A stretch of DNA of 48,626 bases. Source: Synergistota bacterium (GTDB taxonomy: Bacteria > Synergistota > Synergistia > Synergistales > Aminobacteriaceae). Below, piece by piece: positions 36,048-44,110 of this stretch (the stretch's first letter is position 1; the number at the start of each line of letters is the position of its first letter). The notes beneath the pieces were generated by a model. The model ran no database searches and was not told the DNA's origin. It was given only the letters and a program-made list of their open reading frames with translations. The position numbers were made by a program, and so were the translations under genes. The stretch spans positions 1-48,626 of the forward strand of contig JAKJGK010000004.1 in the NCBI GenBank assembly GCA_022704435.1, written 5' to 3'.

Positions 36048-38800
36048 CAGGCTATCTTCTCGATCCTCACCGCGCACGCCTTGAAGGAGGGGGTGAGGGT
36101 GTCGGGGTCGAAGTGCTTCAGGTCCCCGCTCAGCAGATGGTTCGCGTTGGTGTCCCAGAAGTGGAAGGACATCCAGACCATGTTGGGGGCGATGCGCTTG
36201 GAGACATTGGCCTTGATCCTGACCTCGCCGCGCCGCGACACTATGCGAATGGTCTCGCCGTGGGCGATCCCCAGCCTCTCCGCGTCCTGCACGGAGATGT
36301 CGGCGAACTCCTCGGGCATACGCTCGTTCATCCCCTTCGAGCGCCCGGTCTGGGTTCTCGAGTGGTAGTGGACAAGGCGGCGGCCGGTGCTGAGCACCAT
36401 CGGGTACTCCTCGTCGGGGACTTCGCTGCTGGGCACCCAGTCGATGGCCTGGAAGAGCCCCTTGCCGCGCGTGAACTTGCCGTCCTTGTGCAGTACCTGC
36501 GTGCCCGGGTGATCCTCGGTCGGACAGGGCCACTGGATGCCGCCGATCCTGTCCATGCGGTCGAACTTGATCCCTGCGAAGGCCGGGCACAGCTTGGCTA
36601 TCTCGTTGTCCCAAAGCTCCTGTCCGCCGGTCGACGGCCAGTCGTGGCCGAATCTCCTGGCGACCTCCTTGAAGATCCACCAGTTGGGCCTCGCCTCGCC
36701 CGGCGCCTCCTTGATCTTGCGCACGCGGCTGACCCTGCGCTCCGTGTTGGTGAATGTGCCCTCGTCCTCGCACCAGGCGGCGGAGGGAAGGATCACGTCG
36801 GCGTACTGGGTTGTCTCGGTGTTGAAAATGTCCTGCGCGATCAGGAACTCCGCGGAGTTCAGGCAGTGCGACACGTGACGCGGGTCCGGCTCGGTGGCGA
36901 CGAGGTTCTCGCCAAAGATCCAGAAGGCCTTGAGCTTGCCCTCGGGCAGACCGTTGACCATGCGTCCGATCATCATGCCAGGCTTGTCGGGCAGTGACTC
37001 GTTGCCCCAGAAGTTCGCGAACTTCCTGTTGAGCTCCGGGTTCGCCACGCTCTGGTAGCCCGGGTACATGTTCGGCAGCGCGCCCATGTCGCACGCGCCC
37101 TGCACGTTGTTCTGCCCGCGCATCGGGTTCACGCCGCCGCACTCCACTCCCATGTTGCCGAGCAGCATCTGGAGGTTGGCCAGCGTCATGACGTTGCGCT
37201 TGCCCGACACGTGCTCGGTGATGCCGAGCGTGTATATCACCATGGCCGGCTTGATGCTGCCGAGCATCCTGGCGATGTCGATTATCGTCTGCTCGGGCAC
37301 CCCGCTTATCTCGGCGGCCCTGCTGACGGGGTACTCCATTATCTTCGCCTTGAACTCGTCGAAGTTCTCGCAGTTCTTCTCGACGAACTCCTTGTCATAC
37401 AGGTTCTCGTTGATGAGGACGTTCATTATTCCGTTCAGGAAGGCGATGTCCGAGCCGACGCGAAGCTGCGCGAATATGTCGGCGTAGTCGGCCAGCTCCT
37501 GCCTCCTGGGGTCGACGACGATAAGCTTCGATCCGGACTCCACCCCGTTCTTGAGGAAGGTCGCGGCCACAGGGTGGGCCTCCGTCATGTTGGTGCCGAT
37601 GCAGAACATGAGCTTCGCCTTCGCGAACTCGCCCACCGTGTTGGTCATTCCGCCTGCTCCAAAGCTAGTCAGTAGCCCCGCTACTGTAGGAGCGTGTCAT
37701 ACACGTGCACAGTGGTCGATGTTGTTCGTCCCAAATACCGATCGGAAAAGCTTCTGCATGCTGTAGGAGTCCTCGTTGAGGCTGCGCGCGCAGCTTACTC
37801 CGCCGACCGCGTCCGGCCCGTGCTTCTGCATCACCTCCTTCAGCTTCGTGGTGACCAGGTCGAGCGCCTCGTCCCATGAGGCCTCGCGGAAGGTGTCGTC
37901 GGGGCTCCTGTCCTTGCCCCTGCGGACGCGGATGAGCGGCTTGGTCAGCCTCTCGTCCGAGTAGATGAAGTCGTAGGCGAAACGTCCCTTGACGCACAGG
38001 CGGCCGAGGTTGGGCATTCCGTCCTCGGTACCGGTGACCCTTACGATCTTGTCGTCCTTCACGTGGAGGTCGAGCTGGCAGCCGACCCCGCAGTAGGGAC
38101 AGGTGGTGCGGACGGTCTTGGTCTGCCACGGCCTGCCCTGGCCCATGGATTTCTTCTCCACCAGGGCGCCCACCGGGCACACCTGCACGCACTGCCCGCA
38201 GAAAACGCAGTCCGAGCCCTCGTCCTCGAGCTTTACACCGACGGGGGGGTCGATCTGCGTGTTTATTCCCCTGTACATGAAGTCGATGGCGTGGTACCCG
38301 GCCCTCCAGTCGCACGCCCGCACGCAGCGGCCGCAGAGGATGCACTTGTTCATGTCGCGGACGTAGAAGGGGTTCGTGTCGTCGAGGGCGTGATGCGTGT
38401 TGACGTCGCCCTCGTCGCAGAAGGGAGACTTCTCAATGCCAAGCTCGTAGGCCAGGTTCTGCAGCTCGCACCTGCCGTTGGCCTCGCAGGAGAAGCAGTC
38501 GAGGGGGTGCCTGATGAGTATCATCTCGACGACGGCCTTGCGGGCGGCCAGGATCCTGGGGCTGTTGGTCGTGACGACCATCCCCTCGGTGAGAGGGGTC
38601 GTGCAGGCGGTGAGAAGTTTGGGGTTCTTCTCGGCCTCGACGAGGCAGATGCGGCATGCGCCGCTTGGCGGCAGTGCAGGATGATCGCAGAGCGTCGGGA
38701 TGTAGATGCCGTTGGCCCGGGCCGCCTGGAGGATCGTGGACCCGGGTTCCGCCGTGATCGTTTGCCCGTCTATCACGGCGGTGATCATGTTTTTCACCAT
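36047..38800 (-). CDS. fdhA: Selenocysteine-containing formate dehydrogenase alpha subunit (FdhA/FdhF type)
   Basis: 917 residues when the in-frame TGA at 37697-37699 is read as selenocysteine 368, in HCARV-Sec-HAPTVAGL, the classic formate dehydrogenase active site. N-terminal [2Fe-2S] ligands are Cys38, 49, 52 and 66. A NuoG-like His-Cys3 cluster (CFSCEANGRC), two ferredoxin clusters (CILCGRC, CVFCGQC) and the proximal [4Fe-4S] (CPYCGVGC) follow, then the molybdopterin domains. A SECIS-like hairpin lies 10 bases after the TGA. The enzyme oxidises formate or reduces CO2 in the cytoplasm, perhaps with an unseen NADH or hydrogenase partner. ATG 38800 has AAGGAG 7 bases upstream. Automated calls may split it into two genes. 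Confidence 0.96.
37670..37699 (-). other. Selenocysteine UGA codon and SECIS-like hairpin
   Basis: The TGA lies at 37697-37699. After 10 bases, minus-strand CAGTAGC and GCTACTG (37670-37686) form a perfect 7-base stem with a GGG loop. Spacing and the loop guanines are those expected of a bacterial SECIS bound by SelB. Confidence 0.88.
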
Positions 38801-38948
38801 GGTTCAGTCTCCTTTTTCAGATATTCTCGCTATCGCGCCGCGAGGGCGCACATCGAAAAACCGCAGGAGTCGCAGTCAGCGCACAACCCCCTTTCAGCCC
38901 CGATCTCCTTCCTTCGGGCGGAGGCCCGCGGAAGGCATGAGAAAAAAG

Positions 38949-38973
38949 AAAAAAAGCCAGCCAGGACGCCGAC
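38949..38973 (-). terminator. Attenuator in the formate dehydrogenase leader
   Basis: On the minus strand GTCGGC (38968-38973) pairs with GCTGGC (38956-38961), including two G-T pairs, and is followed by seven T. No gene precedes it on this strand, only the promoter and the aptamer, so it is probably the riboswitch output terminator. Confidence 0.65.
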
Positions 38974-39018
38974 CAGAAAAGACGACGATCCCCGCAGACT
39001 TTCGCGCGGATTGCTCGT

Positions 39019-39117
39019 CCTCCTTTCCAAGCACGGGAGGCATGCCCGTTTCCGGGGATACCCTTGCGACCGTTCGCCCTGGGGCGTCTGCCCTTTAGGC
39101 GATGCGGCTCGGAGGTT
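39019..39117 (-). promoter_or_regulatory. Candidate molybdenum/tungsten cofactor riboswitch before fdhA
   Basis: CCTCC (minus strand, 39111-39115) can pair with GGAGG (39019-39023). Between them lie GCCTAAAGG, a CGCCC/GGGCG hairpin, GGAAACG and GCCTCC. These blocks and their order match the leader at 25553-25650, while the rest of the two sequences differ. That pattern is expected of a conserved aptamer and not of a recent duplication. It lies 320 bases before the fdhA start with a terminator between. Confidence 0.7.
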
Positions 39118-39191
39118 CATTATCTGGGGACAATCCAATGCCCCTCGGCGATGAAGTTGTCGATTTCACAAACTCCCTGCCATGCGAGGTT

Positions 39192-39221
39192 ATTATACTC
39201 CATTTCGCGATTCATTACCAA
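39192..39221 (-). promoter_or_regulatory. Promoter of the formate dehydrogenase operon
   Basis: Minus-strand TTGGTA (39216-39221) and TATAAT (39192-39197) are 18 bases apart. Predicted transcription from about 39185 gives a leader of about 385 bases, long enough for the aptamer and terminator. Confidence 0.65.
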
Positions 39222-39373
39222 CAAAAAAATATTTTTCTGAATGCGGCCGTCAGTTAATATGAAGCCCCTTGCCCAATCGCGGCTACAGCCGAATTTCGTC
39301 CGCGTCAAGCTGAAAAACTAAAATCGCCAAAATGTAGCAAAATAAAACAGTTGCAAGCAAAATAATCATAATA

Positions 39374-39403
39374 TTGCATTTCCACCCCCTCTCTCCCTAT
39401 ACT
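39374..39403 (+). promoter_or_regulatory. Promoter of the ppnP-Mo-hydroxylase 2 operon
   Basis: TTGCAT (39374-39379) and TATACT (39398-39403) are 18 bases apart in AT-rich DNA. Transcription should begin near 39410. No riboswitch-like blocks are seen in this short leader. Confidence 0.55.
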
Positions 39404-39415
39404 GGTGAAAAACAA

Positions 39416-39441
39416 GCGGGAACTCCTGACAGGAGACCCGC
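39416..39441 (+). promoter_or_regulatory. 26-base inverted repeat at the ppnP transcription start
   Basis: GCGGG-AA-CTCCTG, a central A, then CAGGAG-A-CCCGC form a nearly perfect palindrome just downstream of the predicted start of transcription. It may be an operator for a dimeric repressor or a stem before the ribosome site at 39447-39453. Confidence 0.5.
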
Positions 39442-39461
39442 ACCTGAAAGGAGCGATCCTC

Positions 39462-39773
39462 ATGGATGTCTTCAAGTCAGTGGACATGGCGGTGACCGGC
39501 AATGTCTACGAGGGGGGCAAGGTGACAAGCAGGTCCTTCTGGACTCCGGAGGGAGAGAGGAAGACCGTCGGCATCATGCTGCCGGGGAACTACTCCTTCT
39601 CCACCTCGACCCAGGAGAAGATGGAGATCACAAACGGCGTCGTCGAGTACAGGCTCGATCCGAAGGACGTCTGGACGAAATGCCCGAAGGGCGAGCACTT
39701 CATGGTGCCGTCGAACCATACTTTCGAGATACGCTGCACCGAGATTTCAGAGTACGTGTGCAGCTACCTGTAG
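39462..39773 (+). CDS. ppnP: Pyrimidine/purine nucleoside phosphorylase PpnP (DUF1255)
   Basis: 103 residues, a single-domain cupin. GKVTSRSFWTPEGERKTVGI, MLPGNYSFSTSTQEKMEI, MVPSNHTFEIRCTE and the ending EYVCSYL match E. coli PpnP (YaiE). The family splits nucleosides with phosphate into base and ribose-1-phosphate. ATG 39462 has AAAGGAG 8 bases upstream; an upstream GTG at 39405 would lie at or before the mRNA start. It precedes the second Mo-hydroxylase by 38 bases without a terminator, so the two are probably co-transcribed. Confidence 0.9.
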   Translation: MDVFKSVDMAVTGNVYEGGKVTSRSFWTPEGERKTVGIMLPGNYSFSTSTQEKMEITNGVVEYRLDPKDVWTKCPKGEHFMVPSNHTFEIRCTEISEYVCSYL

Positions 39774-39811
39774 TTCACCGGTAGCTCAAACGTAGAAAAG
39801 GAGGAACTGAC

Positions 39812-42733
39812 GTGGCTTTTCGCAAGATGTGGCTCAAGATCAACGGAGTGAACAGGATTTTCATCTGCGACCCCGCCAAGGATTCGCTGGCGGAGGTGCT
39901 TCGCAGGCTGGGCCTTACCAGCGTCAAGATCGGCTGCGACACCGGAGTCTGCGGCTCCTGCTCGGTGATACTGGACGGCAAGCTGATCAGGTCGTGCACC
40001 AGGAAGATATCCAACGTGCCGGAGTACAGCGAGGTCATCACGCTTGAGGGCATAGGGACCCCGGCCAACCTGCATCCGCTGCAGGTCGCCTTCATGAAGC
40101 TGGGCGCGGTGCAGTGTGGCTTCTGCACGCCCGGGTTCATCGTGTCCGCCTACGCGCTTTTCATGGAGAACAAGAACCCGACACGCAAGGAGGTTCGCGA
40201 CTGGTTCCAGAAGCACAGGAACGTCTGCCGCTGCACCGGCTACAAGCAGATCGTCGACGCAGTCATGGAGGCGGCGAAGGTCGTGCGCGGAGAGGCGACG
40301 ATCGAGGAGATAGGACCATCCTTCTCGACCGAGGACGGCTACTACGGCAAGCCCGTAGTCCGTCCGACCGCCCTGGCCAAGGTATGTGGCCTTGCCGACT
40401 ACGGCGACGACCAGGAGCTCAAGATGCCGGCGGAGACGCTGCACGTGGCGATGGTGCAGCCGAGGCTCGCGCACCACGCCAAGATACTGAGCATCGACAT
40501 ATCCGAGGCGGAGAAGATGCCCGGAGTCAAGAAGATCATCCTCGCCGCCGACATCAAGGCCGCGGGCGGCACCAACATCATGGCGGAGGGGCAGATGCAC
40601 GAGCGCACGACCGTCATGGCGCCGAGCCGCGAGGTGCTCAACGAGAAGAAGATCTTCCGCTACGGGGACGTGGTTGCCCTCGCCGTCGCCGACACCAAGG
40701 ACCACGCTCGCGCTGCCGCAGCCAAGGTCAAGGTCGAGATCGAGCAGCTTCCGGAGTACCTGAGCTTCCTTGACGCGGTGATGCCCGACGCGATGCGCAT
40801 CCACGAGGACACCCCGAACATCTTCTGCATGCAGCCGCTTCTGAAGGGCGCGGCGCTCGAGGACGCGTCCAAGGTCGCGGAGATCATCGACTCGTCGGCC
40901 TACAGCGTGGAGGGCAGCTTCTACTCCGCCCGCCAGCCTCATCTGACCATTGAAGGGGACTGCGTGCAGGCGTATTTCGACGAGGACGGCTTCCTTACGT
41001 TCCAGTGCAAGTCGCAGGGCGTCTACTCCTCGATTGGGCGCATCGGCAACTCGATCGGAGTGCCTAGGGACAAGCTTCGCGTCGTCATGAACCCGACCGG
41101 TGCCAGCTTCGGCTGGTCGACCAACGCGGGCGACCTATGCCTGGCCGGCGCCGCTGCCGTGGTCATGAAGGCTCCGGTATCGCTCTCTATGAGCTACGAG
41201 GAGCACCAGCATTTCTCCGGCAAGCGCTGCCCCTGCCACTCCAACGGCCGCGCCGCCTGCGACGAGAACGGCAAGATCACTGCAGTGGAATTCGACTTCG
41301 GAATGGACCACGGCGCGTACTCGTGGGGCGGCGACGACATAGTCACCAAGCAGCCGCGCTTCGCCTTCTTCCCCTACTACGTGCCGCACGCCGCCGGTCT
41401 GGGCCGCATCGCCAACACCAACCACAACTTCGGCACGGCCTACCGCAGCTACGGCTCACCGCAGGCGTACACCCTCAGCGAGGCACTGATGGATATGCTC
41501 GCCGAGAAGGCGGGAATCGACCCGTTCGAGTTCCGCTGGAGGAACATCGCCCGCGAGGGTCAGACGAACATCAACAGCTACCCCTTCCGTCAGTACCCGA
41601 TGGAGGAGATGATGAAGATCATGCGCCCGAAGTACGAGAAGGCGGTCGCAGAGGCGAAGGCGGCCGACACCCCCGAAAAGAGGCGCGGCGTCGGGATCTC
41701 CTGGGGAGGCTTCAACGTCACCGAGGGAGGCACGGACAAGGCCAGCGTCGCCATCGAGATCAATCCGGACGGTACCTTCACCAAGTACGACACCTACCAA
41801 GAGCTCGGGCAGGGCGGGGACATAGGCTCCCTCATGCTGACCCTGGAGGCCCTAAAGCCCCTCGGCGTGACGCCGGAACAGATAAAGCTGGTCCAGAACG
41901 ACACCAAGCTCTGCCCCGACTCGGGGATGTCGGGCGCCAGCCGCACCCACTTCATGAGCGGCAACGCCACCATAATCGCGGCGGAGAAGCTGCTTGGCGC
42001 GATGCGCAAGCCCGACGGCACCTACAGGACCTACGACGAGATGAAGGCGGAGGGGCTCGAGACCAAGTACTTCGGCACCTACTCAAACACATCGCTCCCG
42101 GGCCTGTGCAGGCTGGACCCGAACACGGGAATAGGCGACCCGACCCCGGCGTTCACCTACTGCCTCAACCTGGCCGAGGTCGAGGTCGACACGGCCACCG
42201 GCAAGACGACCGTGCTCCGCTTCACCTGCGTGAGCGACGTGGGCAAGGTCGGCAACATCGACGCGGTCAACGGACAGGCCTTCGGCGGAATATCGCACGC
42301 CATAGGCTTCGCGCTGGGCGAGAACTACGACGACGTCAAGAAGCACACCAACATAGCGTCGAGCGGAGTGCCGTACATCGAGACGATCCCCGACGAGATC
42401 GAGGCGATCTACTACGAGCGCCCGGACGAGGCGGGCCCCTTCGGCTCCTCCGGAGCGTCCGAGGGCTTCCAGTCCTCCGGGCACATGGCGGTGCTGAACG
42501 CCATTTACAACGCCTGCGGTGTGCGCGTGCACGAGATGCCCGCGACCCCCGCAAAGGTGAAGGCCGGAATAGACACGCTGGCCGCCGGTGGTAAGATAGA
42601 GCCGCCGAAGAAGTACTTCCTCGGTTCGGACCTTTACGAGGAGCTTGAGAACATAAAGGCCAATCCCGTCAAGGTCGGGCCGGAGGACTACTTCATCCCG
42701 CTCGGAGGCGCTGCTGGAGAGAGGTTCTTCTAG
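39812..42733 (+). CDS. Second molybdenum hydroxylase, xanthine dehydrogenase/aldehyde oxidoreductase family
   Basis: 973 residues with the Mop arrangement. The [2Fe-2S] ligands are Cys42, 47, 50 and 62, then QCGFC and NVCRCTGY, then the Mo domain, with no FAD domain. It is clearly related to the enzyme at 25906 but divergent. The catalytic loop reads FGSSGASEGFQSSGHM where Mop has GVGELPLTSPHA, so Glu is retained but the substrate-side residues differ. A 60-residue tail follows. GTG 39812 has AAAGGAGG 7 bases upstream. With PpnP upstream, a purine or other N-heterocycle is a possible substrate; this is inference. It is followed by a strong terminator. Confidence 0.9.
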   Translation: MAFRKMWLKINGVNRIFICDPAKDSLAEVLRRLGLTSVKIGCDTGVCGSCSVILDGKLIRSCTRKISNVPEYSEVITLEGIGTPANLHPLQVAFMKLGAVQCGFCTPGFIVSAYALFMENKNPTRKEVRDWFQKHRNVCRCTGYKQIVDAVMEAAKVVRGEATIEEIGPSFSTEDGYYGKPVVRPTALAKVCGLADYGDDQELKMPAETLHVAMVQPRLAHHAKILSIDISEAEKMPGVKKIILAADIKAAGGTNIMAEGQMHERTTVMAPSREVLNEKKIFRYGDVVALAVADTKDHARAAAAKVKVEIEQLPEYLSFLDAVMPDAMRIHEDTPNIFCMQPLLKGAALEDASKVAEIIDSSAYSVEGSFYSARQPHLTIEGDCVQAYFDEDGFLTFQCKSQGVYSSIGRIGNSIGVPRDKLRVVMNPTGASFGWSTNAGDLCLAGAAAVVMKAPVSLSMSYEEHQHFSGKRCPCHSNGRAACDENGKITAVEFDFGMDHGAYSWGGDDIVTKQPRFAFFPYYVPHAAGLGRIANTNHNFGTAYRSYGSPQAYTLSEALMDMLAEKAGIDPFEFRWRNIAREGQTNINSYPFRQYPMEEMMKIMRPKYEKAVAEAKAADTPEKRRGVGISWGGFNVTEGGTDKASVAIEINPDGTFTKYDTYQELGQGGDIGSLMLTLEALKPLGVTPEQIKLVQNDTKLCPDSGMSGASRTHFMSGNATIIAAEKLLGAMRKPDGTYRTYDEMKAEGLETKYFGTYSNTSLPGLCRLDPNTGIGDPTPAFTYCLNLAEVEVDTATGKTTVLRFTCVSDVGKVGNIDAVNGQAFGGISHAIGFALGENYDDVKKHTNIASSGVPYIETIPDEIEAIYYERPDEAGPFGSSGASEGFQSSGHMAVLNAIYNACGVRVHEMPATPAKVKAGIDTLAAGGKIEPPKKYFLGSDLYEELENIKANPVKVGPEDYFIPLGGAAGERFF

Positions 42734-42755
42734 AGGACCCGGAGATCTGATTCAA

Positions 42756-42783
42756 GGGGCGGACCGGGTCCGCCCCTTTTTTT
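42756..42783 (+). terminator. Intrinsic terminator after Mo-hydroxylase 2
   Basis: GGGGCGGAC (42756-42764) pairs with GTCCGCCCC (42768-42776) around a 3-base loop, followed by seven T. The next gene begins 26 bases later on the same strand. Confidence 0.9.
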
Positions 42784-42809
42784 CGAACGCGGCAAAGCGG
42801 AGGTCGCAC

Positions 42810-44099
42810 ATGAAAGAAACAGCCAGACACACCTACAGCGTATGCCCCGTCTGCCTGGAGAGGATTCCGGCGACACAGGTCGAGCGCGACGGCGCGGTCT
42901 ACCTGGAGAAGAGCTGCCCAAGTCATGGAGACTTCTCCGCGCTCCTTTGGCGCGGCCTGGTAGACATAGACTCCTGGAGGGGCGATGAACCGAAGATCGC
43001 GCCCGGCGAGAACGAGAGCTGCCCGCACGCCTGCGGCCTCTGCCCGGACCACCGCCAGGAGACCTGCTGCACCGTGCTGGAGGTGACCAGGCGATGCAAC
43101 CTCCGGTGCACCTTCTGCTTCGCGGACGGTGGCGAGGGGGAGGACATACCGTTCGAGGCCATTCGCGCCCGCCTGAATGCACTCGCGAAGCCCGGAAAGA
43201 CCCTGGTCCAGCTCAGCGGCGGTGAGCCGACCGTGCGCGACGACCTCCCTGAGATAGTCAGAGCGGCCTTCGAGGCGGGATGCGCCCACGTGCAGCTTAA
43301 CACCAACGGCATTCGGCTCGCCGAGGACCCGGCCTACGCGGCGAGACTGGCCGAGGCCGGGCTGTCGTTCGCCTTTCTTCAGTTCGATGGAACGGACGAC
43401 CGTGTACATCGTGCCCTCAGGGGGAGGGGCTTGGCGGAGATAAAGAGCCGCGCGATCGACAACTGCGCCGACAAGGACATCGGAGTCACTCTGGTCCCGA
43501 CCCTGGTCCCGGGCGTCAACACGCACCAGATCGGAGACATCATCCGATTCGCCGTCTCTCGCTCACCGGCCGTCCGCGGGGTTCACTTCCAACCGGTCAG
43601 CTACTTCGGCCGCATTCCGTCGCAGCCGAAGGACGAGGACCGCTTCACCCTGGACGAGCTGTTGACCGCCATAGTCGAGCAGACGGATGGTCTGGTGAGG
43701 ATGGACACCCTTCTCCCGGCCAGGTTCACCCACCCTCTGTGCGGCTTCCACGCCGACTACGTGGTAACCCGCAAGCAGGGACTCTATCCTCTGCACAGGA
43801 GGGGCTGCAGCTGCGGCTCCCCCGTGACGGCTGACCAGAACCGCTCCTTCATCACCAGCAAGTGGAAGCGGCCCGATCAGGACGAAGGCGTGGCCGAGAC
43901 AGGCTGCTGCGAGTCGGACCTGAAGACGCTCGACGGTTTTCTGAAGTTCGCCCGCACGTTCAGCTTCACCCTTACGTCAATGCCCTTTCAGGACGCATGG
44001 AACCTCGACCTGGAGAGGCTTCGCAAGTGCAGCCTGCACGTCTTCGACGACGGGAGGTTCGTCCCGTTCTGCTCCTACTACCTTACCGCGCAGGGATAG
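42810..44099 (+). CDS. Radical SAM protein of the Mo-hydroxylase cluster (TrsS-like)
   Basis: 429 residues. The radical SAM motif is RRCNLRCTFCFADGG (CxxxCxxC) near residue 100, with LSGGEPTVRDDLPEI as the SAM-binding GGE. Additional cysteines precede it (CPVCLE, CPHACGLCPDHRQETCC) and follow it (RRGCSCGSP, ETGCCESD), suggesting extra iron-sulfur clusters. It matches the family I know as TrsS, in which some members are selenoproteins; here the positions are Cys codons and there is no in-frame TGA. It sits beside DVU1558-like genes, as in Desulfovibrio. It probably matures or modifies the hydroxylase or its cofactor; the reaction is unknown. Confidence 0.8.
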   Translation: MKETARHTYSVCPVCLERIPATQVERDGAVYLEKSCPSHGDFSALLWRGLVDIDSWRGDEPKIAPGENESCPHACGLCPDHRQETCCTVLEVTRRCNLRCTFCFADGGEGEDIPFEAIRARLNALAKPGKTLVQLSGGEPTVRDDLPEIVRAAFEAGCAHVQLNTNGIRLAEDPAYAARLAEAGLSFAFLQFDGTDDRVHRALRGRGLAEIKSRAIDNCADKDIGVTLVPTLVPGVNTHQIGDIIRFAVSRSPAVRGVHFQPVSYFGRIPSQPKDEDRFTLDELLTAIVEQTDGLVRMDTLLPARFTHPLCGFHADYVVTRKQGLYPLHRRGCSCGSPVTADQNRSFITSKWKRPDQDEGVAETGCCESDLKTLDGFLKFARTFSFTLTSMPFQDAWNLDLERLRKCSLHVFDDGRFVPFCSYYLTAQG

Positions 44100-44110
44100 G
44101 GAGGCAAGTC

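Noticed and set aside
37697-37699. A true stop dividing formate dehydrogenase into two proteins
   Set aside because: The flanking sequence is the conserved Sec active site, the frame continues into the molybdopterin domain, and a SECIS-like hairpin follows at the right distance.
38830-39138. A minus-strand frame ending in a cysteine-rich tail (CADCDSCGFSMC)
   Set aside because: It runs through the fdhA leader, across the riboswitch blocks and the attenuator T-tract, and has no ribosome site.
43050-43120. A selenocysteine in the TrsS-like radical SAM protein
   Set aside because: The positions that might hold Sec in relatives are ordinary Cys codons and no in-frame TGA occurs in the gene.
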